Assembly: GCA_934307185.1 (NCBI GenBank)
Contig: CAKRCJ010000140.1
Coordinates: 1-6,292, forward strand
Direction of reading: 5' to 3'
From: an uncultured Roseburia sp.
GTDB taxonomy: Bacteria > Bacillota > Clostridia > Lachnospirales > Lachnospiraceae
Length of the DNA: 6,292 nucleotides
This document shows, piece after piece, positions 1 through 6,292 of the stretch; position 1 is the stretch's first letter; each line of letters starts with the position of its first letter. Made by a program: the position numbers and the translations under genes. Under the pieces are notes generated by a model. That model was given only the letters and a program-made list of their open reading frames with translations. It was not told the DNA's origin and did not search any database.

Positions 1-71
1 GGACCTACAGGGCTCGAACCTGTGACCCTCTGCTTGTAAGGCAGATGCTCTCCCAGCTGAGCTAAGATCCC
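1..71 (-). tRNA. tRNA-Val, anticodon UAC (3' end cut by window edge)
   Basis: Read on the minus strand, the cloverleaf folds cleanly. The 5' acceptor strand GGGATCT (71-65) pairs with positions 6-1, with one T-G wobble at 67/4. The D arm is GCTC/GAGC. The anticodon stem is TCTGC/GCAGA around the 7-base loop CTTACAA, giving anticodon TAC, which reads valine GUA and, with a modified U34, other GUN codons. The variable loop has 5 bases. The T arm is ACAGG/CCTGT around TTCGAGC. The last acceptor base, the discriminator and any CCA lie beyond position 1. It may be the first gene of a tRNA cluster continuing to the left, which cannot be seen. Confidence 0.96.
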
Positions 72-79
72 ATATACTG

Positions 80-101
80 GCGAGCCGCTTACGCAACTCG
101 C
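80..101 (-). other. Possible hairpin in the tRNA 5' leader
   Basis: GCGAG at 80-84 and CTCGC at 97-101 are perfectly complementary and enclose 12 bases. They fall at the very start of the predicted tRNA primary transcript, in the part RNase P would remove. A 5-bp stem in a short leader could be a folding aid or simply chance; no function is claimed. Confidence 0.3.
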
Positions 102-107
102 TTTGCT

Positions 108-137
108 ATTATACAACGGTTTTACAAAAAATGTCAA
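108..137 (-). promoter_or_regulatory. Strong sigma-A promoter for the tRNA-Val transcript
   Basis: On the minus strand a perfect -35 hexamer TTGACA (137-132) is followed after 18 bp by a perfect -10 hexamer TATAAT (113-108). Transcription would begin near position 101, about 30 bases before the tRNA 5' end at 71. Two exact consensus hexamers are what one expects for a stable-RNA gene. The DNA just upstream is A/T-rich and may act as an UP element (inference). Confidence 0.85.
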
Positions 138-197
138 CACTTATTTTCACATTTTTTCAACTTTTTATTAAAAATTTTTAATTACAGCCTGCTTTTA
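138..197 (-). other. AT-rich metH-tRNA spacer with AT-only palindrome; no clear terminator
   Basis: This stretch follows the metH stop and precedes the tRNA -35 box. It is almost all A and T with several A-tracts. It contains a perfect 16-bp palindrome at 167-182 (ATTAAAAA/TTTTTAAT). The palindrome has no G-C pairs and is followed on the minus strand by A residues rather than a U-run, so it does not look like an intrinsic terminator. A better reading is an UP-like region for the tRNA promoter. metH transcripts may read into the tRNA or end by a signal that cannot be recognised here. Confidence 0.5.
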
Positions 198-2645
198 CTA
201 TTCCTGCAACAGCTTCTCTACAAGCTTCACACAATCTGCTGCATCTTTCGAATAACCACTGGCACCAATCTCATCTGCAAAGCTTTCATTGATTGCCGCT
301 CCACCGATTACGATTTTACAGTCACAGCCCTTTTCTTTTGCCAGCTCTACAACATCTTTCATCCGCATCATAGTAGTTGTCATAAGCGCAGAAAGCCCGA
401 TTACCTTTGCATTTTCTTTCATTGCAGTCTCTACGATAACAGATGCCGGAACATCTTTTCCAAGGTCTATTACATTGTATCCATAATTTTTTAACATCAA
501 TACCACAAGATTTTTCCCAATATCATGAATATCTCCTTCGACCGTTGCCACGACAATGGTTGCTTTCTGCTCGGAGTCATTCCGCTCTAGCATCGGCTCC
601 ACATATTCAATCGCCATTTTCATCGCATTTGCAGAAGAAATAAGCTGCGGAAGAAAATATTTCTGTTTATCAAAAAGCACTCCAACCTCATTAATTGCCG
701 GAATTAAATGATTATTAATAATATCATTTGGCTTTTCTCCATCTGTAAGCGCTTTCTTAACCTCATCTATGATAGAGCCTTTATTTCCCTTTAATACCGC
801 CTCAAAAATGGCGCTTTTGTTCTCTTTTGCTTCTGTTTTCGCATCATCACCGGCTGCCACTTTATTTACAGGAACAAATACCCGCTCCTGCCCCGCGTAT
901 TTTTCCGAAAGCATATTCATCCGCTCAATATAACGGATATCACTTTCCGTTCTCGCTAAAAGAAGGTCGGACGCAAACGCAGCATTCATCAAAAGCTCCT
1001 GTGACGGATTTGCAATTGCCATTGTAAGACCGTTTGCAATTGCCATTGTAAGAAATGCCGTGTTTACATATATTCTCTCCGGCAGACCAAACGAAATATT
1101 AGAAAGACCGCAGACCGTTGGAAGTTCTAATTCATTCTTACAGTAAGAAAATGTCTCATAACATTCTAATGCAGCCTTTGGATTTGCACCGATTGTCGCT
1201 ACCAATCCATCTACAATAATATCTTCCTTGTCCATTCCAATCTCGATTGCCTTATTCATAACTGTGCGGATAATTTCATGCTTCTCCTCCGAGTCATCCG
1301 GAAGTCCTGCATCGGATAACGGTAAAAGAATAAACATTGCACCATATTTTTTTGCAATTGGAAGAAGATGCTCCATTTTTTCTTTTTCCATGGAAATCGA
1401 ATTAATAAGAGCACGTCCTGGATAAATACGAAGTGCCTCCTCAATAATATCCACATGGCTGGAATCGATGCAGAGCGGGCAGTCAACCGTAGAGGTGACT
1501 TCATAAATAGTCTGAAGCATCATCTCTTTCTCATCAATTCCATTCATTCCCATATTAATATCAAGAATTTGTGCACCATTTTCTTCCTGGTCTAATGCCA
1601 TCTGGCGCACCATATTAAGGCTTCCCTCCCGAAGCTCCGCCTGAAGCTTCTTTTTGCCGGTCGGGTTGATACGCTCCCCAATTACCATAAAATTACCGTC
1701 TAATGTAATTTCCACCAGTTTCCGCTCAGACGTTAAAGCTCTTCTTTTTGCCTCAAGCGGTCTGTGCACCGGCATATTTTTTACAGCATTTTTTAAAGCC
1801 CGGATATGTTCCGGTGTCGTTCCACAACAGCCTCCGATTATTGAAGCTCCTGCCTCCACTAATTTTTTTCCACAGGCAGCAAATTCTTCCGGTCCGGTTT
1901 TATAAACTGTTACACCATCTTCAAGCTCCGGCAATCCTGCATTCGGCTTTGCCAAAATCGGAATGACCGCATATTCTGCCATTTCCTTTACCGGCTCTAT
2001 CATATCTTCCGGTCCAGTGGAACAGTTAATTCCGATTGCATCGGCTCCGAGGCTCTGCAATACAACCGTCGCTGTTGCAGGATCCGTTCCATAAAGCGTT
2101 CTTCCGTCCGGGTTATAGGTAAGGGACACCATAATTGGCAAATCACACACTTCTTTTATCGCAATCACTGCTGCCCTGCATTCATGGAGACTCATCATCG
2201 TCTCAACAACAAATAAATCCGCTCCCGCCTCTGCTAAAACTTTCGCCTGCTCTTTATAAACCTCGACGAGGTCTTCAAACATCAGTTCTCCAATCGGATA
2301 TAACTGCTGCCCTGTCATCGTCATATCTGCCGCTACGAGCGCCCTTCCCTGCGCTGCTTTTTTCGAAATTGCAATCAGTTCGCGGTTCATTTCCTCTAAT
2401 TTATCTGAAAGCCCATACTCCTCAAGCTTAATTCTGTTTGCTGTAAATGTCGGAGCATACAAAATATCCGTTCCTGCTGCCACATAATCTTCCTGCAATT
2501 TTATCATCACTTCCGGATTTTCCAAAATCCACTGCTCCGGGCATACACCGACCGGCATTCCTGCCTTCTGCAGGTTTGTTCCTGTCGCGCCGTCTAAAAT
2601 AACCGTTCCCTGTTTTATCAGTTTCGCAAATTGTTCTTTTGTCAT
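198..2645 (-). CDS. metH: Cobalamin-dependent methionine synthase, short form without activation domain
   Basis: This 815-residue cytoplasmic enzyme should transfer the methyl group of 5-methyl-tetrahydrofolate, via cob(I)alamin, to homocysteine to give methionine. Residues 1-290 are the homocysteine S-methyltransferase barrel, opening with DGATGTNL and carrying the zinc ligands Cys208 (GINC), Cys273 and Cys274 (GGCCG). Residues 318-575 are the pterin-binding barrel (GERINPTG 323-330, LDINMGMNG 361-369, GLSNISFG 513-520). Residues 610-690 are the helical cobalamin cap. Residues 693-815 are the B12-binding Rossmann domain with DIHDIG (Asp705, axial His707, Gly710), Ser752 and the GG pair at 781-782. 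The protein ends there, whereas E. coli MetH (about 1,227 aa) continues into an AdoMet-binding activation domain. The ATG start has AAGGA (2658-2654) 8 bases upstream and matches the family N-terminus. The stop is TAG. Confidence 0.95.
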   Translation of the reverse strand: MTKEQFAKLIKQGTVILDGATGTNLQKAGMPVGVCPEQWILENPEVMIKLQEDYVAAGTDILYAPTFTANRIKLEEYGLSDKLEEMNRELIAISKKAAQGRALVAADMTMTGQQLYPIGELMFEDLVEVYKEQAKVLAEAGADLFVVETMMSLHECRAAVIAIKEVCDLPIMVSLTYNPDGRTLYGTDPATATVVLQSLGADAIGINCSTGPEDMIEPVKEMAEYAVIPILAKPNAGLPELEDGVTVYKTGPEEFAACGKKLVEAGASIIGGCCGTTPEHIRALKNAVKNMPVHRPLEAKRRALTSERKLVEITLDGNFMVIGERINPTGKKKLQAELREGSLNMVRQMALDQEENGAQILDINMGMNGIDEKEMMLQTIYEVTSTVDCPLCIDSSHVDIIEEALRIYPGRALINSISMEKEKMEHLLPIAKKYGAMFILLPLSDAGLPDDSEEKHEIIRTVMNKAIEIGMDKEDIIVDGLVATIGANPKAALECYETFSYCKNELELPTVCGLSNISFGLPERIYVNTAFLTMAIANGLTMAIANPSQELLMNAAFASDLLLARTESDIRYIERMNMLSEKYAGQERVFVPVNKVAAGDDAKTEAKENKSAIFEAVLKGNKGSIIDEVKKALTDGEKPNDIINNHLIPAINEVGVLFDKQKYFLPQLISSANAMKMAIEYVEPMLERNDSEQKATIVVATVEGDIHDIGKNLVVLMLKNYGYNVIDLGKDVPASVIVETAMKENAKVIGLSALMTTTMMRMKDVVELAKEKGCDCKIVIGGAAINESFADEIGASGYSKDAADCVKLVEKLLQE
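1009..1053 (-). repeat. Near-tandem 21-bp direct repeat inside metH
   Basis: Positions 1009-1029 and 1033-1053 are identical over 21 bp, with a 3-bp gap, so the period is 24 bp or 8 codons. On the protein the result is LTMAIAN twice (532-538 and 540-546), using the same codons. Compared from memory with E. coli MetH (FLYYAIRNGMDMGIVNAGQ), the segment has the normal length, so the repeat is not an insertion into the pterin-binding domain. Confidence 0.9.
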
Positions 2646-2676
2646 TCTCTCGTTCCTTCCACGGATTTATTTTTTC

Positions 2677-2685
2677 ATTATACCA
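2677..2685 (-). promoter_or_regulatory. metH promoter, extended -10 element
   Basis: On the minus strand TGGTATAAT (2685-2677) fits the extended -10 consensus TGnTATAAT. No good -35 hexamer stands 16-18 bp upstream, which extended -10 promoters can tolerate. The predicted start near 2670 gives a leader of about 25 bases containing only the ribosome-binding site, so there is no room for a riboswitch if this promoter is used. Confidence 0.6.
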
Positions 2686-2706
2686 TTTTCCATTGGCGGT
2701 GCAGGC

Positions 2707-2712
2707 ATTATA
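2707..2712 (-). promoter_or_regulatory. Second possible -10 box upstream of metH
   Basis: A second exact TATAAT lies on the minus strand 30 bp upstream of the first. Its best -35 candidate, TTGCAG (2737-2732), is a poor match at 19-bp spacing. It could be a weak alternative promoter or just AT-rich sequence. Confidence 0.3.
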
Positions 2713-2751
2713 TTTTTTCTCTCTTTTCCGACTGCAATCTCTGTTTTTTCC

Positions 2752-2806
2752 TAAAAACGGCAAAACCGCTGCTTCCCGATTAATCAAGGAATCTCAGCGG
2801 TTCTGC
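2752..2806 (-). terminator. Intrinsic terminator of clpC
   Basis: Ten bases after the clpC stop the minus strand holds a 12-bp stem, GCAGAACCGCTG (2806-2795) pairing with CAGCGGTTTTGC (2771-2760) with one G-T pair. The loop is 23 bases and can fold further through GGAA/TTCC shortened arms (2791-2788 with 2776-2773). The stem is followed by CG and five U residues (2757-2753). This separates clpC from metH. On the plus strand no U-run follows, so it is not bidirectional. Confidence 0.85.
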
Positions 2807-2815
2807 ATTTATTCT

Positions 2816-5275
2816 CTATTGCTTTTCCCTGACTTCAAAAGAAATCTCATTTTTCTTTGTCGTCACAATTACCTGGTCGCCCTTTTTCACTTTTCCATCG
2901 AGAATTTCTTCTGCAAGCTTATCCTCAATCTCATTTTGGATTTTGCGCCGCAATGGTCTTGCCCCATATTTCGGTTCATAAGCTTTTTCCACTATATGGG
3001 TCTTTACACTGTCACGTACTGTCACTGTAATGTCCATCTGTTTTTTACATCTGTCAGTCAAATCTTTTAACATAAGTGTAACAATCTGTTTCATATCATT
3101 CTTGTTGAGTGAACGGAATACGATTGTCTCATCAATCCTGTTTAAAAATTCCGGTTTGAAAATTCTTCTGACTTCCTCCATCACGCCATTTTTCATGCGT
3201 TCATAATTCTGTTTCTCGTCATCAGAAGATGCAAAGCCCAGTTTTTTCGGTTCCACAATGGACTGTGCCCCGGCATTTGATGTCATAATAATAATGGTAT
3301 TTTTAAAATCCACTTTTCTTCCCTGGGAATCTGTAATATGACCATCATCAAGTACCTGTAATAAAATATTAAATACATCCGGATGTGCTTTCTCGATCTC
3401 ATCAAATAAAATCACGGAATATGGATTTCTGCGAACCTTCTCACTAAGCTGTCCACCTTCTTCGTGTCCTACATATCCCGGTGGGGAGCCAATCATTTTG
3501 GATACACTGTGTTTCTCCATATATTCAGACATATCTACACGTATCATCGCCTGTTCATTACCAAATACCGCCTCAGCTAACGCTTTGGAAATTTCTGTTT
3601 TTCCAACACCGGTCGGTCCTAAGAAAAGGAAAGAACCGATTGGTCTTCTCGGATCTTTTAAACCGACACGGCCTCTTCTTACTGCTTTGGCAACCGCTGT
3701 CACAGCTTCTTCCTGTCCGATGACACGTTTGTGAAGAGTAGCTTCAAGCTTTCTTAAGCGGGCAGCTTCTCCCTCTGCCAGTTTTTTCACCGGTATTTTT
3801 GTCCAGCCGGAAACGACATCAGCAACTTCATCCTCGCCTACTGTCAGGTTTTTCCTCTGAATTTCACGCTTTGCTTTTGCAGTCATTTTCTCTAACTGCT
3901 TCTGTAAGTTTTCTTTTTCTTCTTTGTATTCTCTTGCTGATACGATATCTGAATTGCTGAGTGCTTCTTCAAGCTGCAGTTCTTTTTCTTCTATCTGTTT
4001 TTTTAATTCTAAAAATTCCTCAGAATGATTTGCAACCTGAAAACGTGCTTTTGCAGCGGCTTCATCCATTAAGTCAATCGCTTTATCCGGCAGGAAACGG
4101 TCATTAATGTAACGTTCTGACAGCTTTACTGCTGCTTCCACCGCTTCATCTGTAATTTTCACCTGATGATGTGCCTCATATTTGCCACGGAGTCCTTTTA
4201 AAATCTCTATTGCTTGTTCCTCTGTCGGTTCTTCCACTGTTACCGGCTGGAATCTTCTCTCTAACGCAGCATCTTTTTCTACATATTTGCGATATTCTGC
4301 AATCGTAGTAGCTCCCATAATCTGAATTTCACCACGGGCTAATGCAGGCTTTAATATATTAGAAGCATCAATTGCCCCCTCTGCTCCACCTGCTCCGATA
4401 ATTGTGTGAAGTTCATCAATGAAAAGCAGTACATTTCCTGCTTTTGAAACTTCCTGAATAACTTTTTTAATTCGTTCCTCAAATTCTCCGCGGTATTTTG
4501 AGCCGGCAACTACACCGGATAAATCCAGCGAAACCACTCTTTTACCGAGAACAGACTCCGGTACAAGTCCTGATACAATACGTTCTGCAATTCCTTCTAC
4601 AATTGCAGTTTTACCAACACCCGGCTCTCCAATCAGACATGGATTATTTTTCGTTCTTCTGCTTAATATCTGAATCACTCTCTGGATTTCTTCCTGGCGT
4701 CCGACAACCGGTTCTAACAGTCCTTCTTTCGCCATAGCTGTAAGGTCCTTGGAATACTGGTCTAACGTCGGTGTTCCCTCGCTTTTTTTCTTTTTGCCCG
4801 GTCTTCCGTTCTGAAATTCTTCTTTATAGAGGTTTACATCCTCTCCCATCGCAATTAAGGTATCCACAAACATTTTCTGTAAATTAACAGAAAGTGTATT
4901 CAAAAGCCTGGATGCCACACAGTCAGTTTCTTTTATCATCGCAATTAAAATATGCTCTGTTCCAACTGCCTCTGCATGGAAACGCTCTGCCTCTTTTGCC
5001 GCATTCTCTAAAACTTTCGCTGCTCTTGGTGAATATCCATCCGGCTCTGCCACTGTTGTTCCTGCTGCCGGTGCAATAAGCTCCTGTATCAAATCAACTG
5101 TTTTCTTTAATTCTACGCCATTCTCTTCTAAAACTCTGGCAGCAACACCTGTTCCTTCTTTTAACAGACCAATCAAAATATGCTCTGTTCCAACATAGTT
5201 ATGCTGCAGCGATTTTGACATTCTTCCGGCAATGTCAATCGCCTTTTTTGCTTTTCCTGTATATGGTAACTGCAT
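2816..5275 (-). CDS. clpC: ClpC, AAA+ unfoldase subunit of the ClpCP protease
   Basis: This hexameric cytoplasmic ATPase unfolds proteins and threads them into ClpP. From the ATG at 5275 it has 819 residues, close to B. subtilis ClpC (about 810). The Clp N-domain is a double repeat (about 3-146), each half carrying GTEH (Glu31, Glu107), equivalent to the B. subtilis ClpC residues reported to bind phospho-arginine. AAA-1 has Walker A GEPGVGKT (216-223), pore-loop Tyr261, Walker B FIDE (285-288) and ALERR. A charged coiled-coil middle domain spans about 412-475, as expected for ClpC and shorter than in ClpB. AAA-2 has GPTGVGKT (553-560), pore-loop GYVG (600-603), Walker B LFDE (623-626) and GARP (771-774). 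LGF (679-681) is the ClpP-docking loop. The gene stands apart from the ctsR-mcsA-mcsB set seen in Bacillus. The stop is TAG. Confidence 0.96.
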   Translation of the reverse strand: MQLPYTGKAKKAIDIAGRMSKSLQHNYVGTEHILIGLLKEGTGVAARVLEENGVELKKTVDLIQELIAPAAGTTVAEPDGYSPRAAKVLENAAKEAERFHAEAVGTEHILIAMIKETDCVASRLLNTLSVNLQKMFVDTLIAMGEDVNLYKEEFQNGRPGKKKKSEGTPTLDQYSKDLTAMAKEGLLEPVVGRQEEIQRVIQILSRRTKNNPCLIGEPGVGKTAIVEGIAERIVSGLVPESVLGKRVVSLDLSGVVAGSKYRGEFEERIKKVIQEVSKAGNVLLFIDELHTIIGAGGAEGAIDASNILKPALARGEIQIMGATTIAEYRKYVEKDAALERRFQPVTVEEPTEEQAIEILKGLRGKYEAHHQVKITDEAVEAAVKLSERYINDRFLPDKAIDLMDEAAAKARFQVANHSEEFLELKKQIEEKELQLEEALSNSDIVSAREYKEEKENLQKQLEKMTAKAKREIQRKNLTVGEDEVADVVSGWTKIPVKKLAEGEAARLRKLEATLHKRVIGQEEAVTAVAKAVRRGRVGLKDPRRPIGSFLFLGPTGVGKTEISKALAEAVFGNEQAMIRVDMSEYMEKHSVSKMIGSPPGYVGHEEGGQLSEKVRRNPYSVILFDEIEKAHPDVFNILLQVLDDGHITDSQGRKVDFKNTIIIMTSNAGAQSIVEPKKLGFASSDDEKQNYERMKNGVMEEVRRIFKPEFLNRIDETIVFRSLNKNDMKQIVTLMLKDLTDRCKKQMDITVTVRDSVKTHIVEKAYEPKYGARPLRRKIQNEIEDKLAEEILDGKVKKGDQVIVTTKKNEISFEVREKQ

Positions 5276-5279
5276 AGTG

Positions 5280-5285
5280 CCTCCC
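5280..5285 (-). promoter_or_regulatory. Ribosome-binding site that fixes the clpC start
   Basis: GGGAGG (5285-5280) sits 4 bases before the ATG at 5275. An in-frame GTG at 5287 would add four residues, but it overlaps this Shine-Dalgarno sequence and has only AT-rich DNA upstream. The ATG is therefore preferred, although 4 bases is a tight spacing. Confidence 0.75.
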
Positions 5286-5334
5286 ACATATATTTATTCA
5301 CACGACAGATAAATTTCCGCCAATGTCTTTTAAT

Positions 5335-5363
5335 AGTATAATCATCTTAGCCAATAAAATCAA
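5335..5363 (-). promoter_or_regulatory. Sigma-A-type promoter of clpC
   Basis: On the minus strand TTGATT (5363-5358, four of six consensus bases) is followed by a 17-bp spacer and TATACT (5340-5335, five of six). Transcription would start near 5328, leaving a leader of about 50 bases. No CtsR heptad repeat and no CIRCE inverted repeat is visible around it, so the usual Firmicutes clpC heat-shock control is not evident. Confidence 0.6.
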
Positions 5364-5410
5364 ATATGTTTTCCAATATTTTATTTTCTGTTTATAAATA
5401 ATGAATTGGT

Positions 5411-6292
5411 TTACATAAATAATTTTTTCACCATGTCCGCATCAAACACAACCTGTTTTACCTTATCAACCTCAATCTGGTAAAGGGCATTTGCAGCAAG
5501 GTGCTCTGCCGCCTGCTCAAGATCCCTGATACCGGATGTGTTTTTATACTGCTCAATAAGCTCATCTAAGCCGTCCTCTGTCAGCTTTATTTCGCCCTGC
5601 AAAAGACCGATACGCTTTAATACCTTTGGAAGCGCAAATTTTGAAAAAATAATTTTCTTTTCTTCCAACGTATAATCTGGAATATCAATCACTGCAAAAC
5701 GTGACATCAGGGGTGCACTGATATCTTCCTTAATATTTGCTGTCGCAATCGGATACACTCCACCGGTCGGTATCATGCACTCCATATAGTTATCTGTAAA
5801 TCCAAGATTGTCTAACAAAGTAAGAAGTACGTCCGCCGGATTTCCATTTCCTTTGCCGGAAGCTGCTTTGTCTAACTCATTGATGATAAAAACAAGGTTT
5901 GACTCTCCTGCCATCGCAAACGCATCCATAATAATTCCTGGCTTCGCATTTCCGTAAATGCGGGAGCTTCCGGTAAGCTGCTCCGGGTCGTTAATGGAAC
6001 TCATATCAAGGGTTGTCCACGGAAGTTTTAAAATTCTTGCGACTGCATAAGCAATCTGTGATTTTCCGGTTCCTGCCGGTCCGACTAAAAGAAGTCCATA
6101 GGCCGGCAGTGTATGGGTACGGTTAATCTGGATAATCGTCTCCATAATACGCTGTTTTACCCGTTCCATACCATAAAGTTCTTCATCTAAAATTCTGCGC
6201 GCCTCCACCGGGTCGATTGCTTCAAAATAATTATTTTTCCACTGAATATTCATCATGACGGAAAGTGCACGCTGTGCATGCCGTCTCTCCTC
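5411..6292 (-). CDS. Lon-like AAA+ ATPase without peptidase domain (5' end outside window)
   Basis: The visible 293 residues match the AAA+ module of Lon from the segment before the ATPase core to the end of the helical lid. Numbering from the ATG at 6256: ILDEELYGMERVKQRI (22-37, like the Lon LDEDHYGLEKVKERI segment), Walker A GPAGTGKS (59-66), IYGNAKPGII (100-109), Walker B region FIINELDK (123-130), sensor 1 IATAN (170-174), arginine finger Arg186, IPDYTLEEK (192-200) and sensor 2 GIRDLE (242-247). Two features are odd. The Walker B Asp is Asn126, although the catalytic Glu127 is kept. The protein also stops (TAA) about 35 residues after sensor 2, exactly where Lon continues into its Ser-Lys peptidase. 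The frame is open to the right edge and the ATG at 6256 lacks a Shine-Dalgarno sequence, so the true start probably lies outside. MoxR or ClpX assignment fits less well. Substrate and partners are unknown. Confidence 0.8.
   Translation of the reverse strand, partial: EERRHAQRALSVMMNIQWKNNYFEAIDPVEARRILDEELYGMERVKQRIMETIIQINRTHTLPAYGLLLVGPAGTGKSQIAYAVARILKLPWTTLDMSSINDPEQLTGSSRIYGNAKPGIIMDAFAMAGESNLVFIINELDKAASGKGNGNPADVLLTLLDNLGFTDNYMECMIPTGGVYPIATANIKEDISAPLMSRFAVIDIPDYTLEEKKIIFSKFALPKVLKRIGLLQGEIKLTEDGLDELIEQYKNTSGIRDLEQAAEHLAANALYQIEVDKVKQVVFDADMVKKLFM

Noticed and set aside
167..182. The 16-bp AT-only palindrome as the metH terminator
   Set aside because: It has no G-C pairs and no loop, and is followed by A residues on the transcribed strand, so the RNA hairpin would be weak and lack a U-run.
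2428..2787. A 119-residue minus-strand frame overlapping the metH 5' end and promoter region
   Set aside because: It overlaps metH in another frame and runs through the clpC terminator stem. Its translation is Lys/Arg/Asn-rich and unlike any known protein.
2639..3070. A 143-residue plus-strand open frame across the metH-clpC gap and the clpC 3' end
   Set aside because: It lies antisense to clpC, overlaps its terminator, has a low-complexity Phe/Leu/Ser-rich translation with no family resemblance, and fits a shadow of the AT-rich opposite strand.
5285..5287. GTG at 5287 as the clpC start
   Set aside because: It overlaps the only good Shine-Dalgarno sequence and has none upstream. The ATG at 5275 is better placed and gives a family-like N-terminus.
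5373..5409. CCAAT/ATTGG inverted repeat after the Lon-like ATPase stop as a terminator
   Set aside because: The stem has only 5 bp, the loop is 27 bases or more, and the minus strand after it is A-rich rather than U-rich.
6253..6279. A short frame starting at the ATG at 6279, after GAGGAG, and ending in TGA overlapping the 6253 ATG
   Set aside because: It encodes only eight residues. The GAGGAG can equally be Glu-Glu codons of the Lon-like frame, which is the better supported reading. A leader peptide cannot be excluded without sequence to the right.

Overview
The window reads as ordinary chromosome of a low-GC Gram-positive anaerobe, most likely a Clostridia member of the Lachnospiraceae type. 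The basis is the AT-rich intergenic DNA, the sigma-A-type promoters, a ClpC-type (not ClpA or ClpB) unfoldase, and a cobalamin-dependent methionine synthase without the C-terminal activation domain. This is inference from family resemblance; no search was run.

Everything recognisable lies on the minus strand. In transcription order (right to left): (1) 6292-5411, a Lon-like AAA+ ATPase that runs off the right edge and stops where the Lon peptidase domain should begin; (2) 5410-5276, a spacer with a sigma-A-type promoter for clpC; (3) 5275-2816, clpC, complete, followed by an intrinsic terminator; (4) 2751-2646, a short spacer with one or two TATAAT boxes for metH; (5) 2645-198, a short MetH; (6) 197-72, an AT-rich spacer with a consensus promoter; (7) 71-1, tRNA-Val(UAC), cut by the left edge just before its 3' end.

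The two right-hand genes both encode AAA+ proteins tied by family to protein quality control. ClpC should feed unfolded substrates to ClpP. The Lon-like ATPase has no peptidase of its own and carries Asn in place of the Walker B Asp, so its job is open. It is the most unusual item here. MetH makes methionine from homocysteine and methyl-tetrahydrofolate, and its missing activation domain predicts a separate reactivating protein elsewhere in the genome. The three protein genes look like separate transcription units or loosely coupled neighbours rather than one pathway operon. No mobile element, CRISPR array, riboswitch or phage gene was seen.
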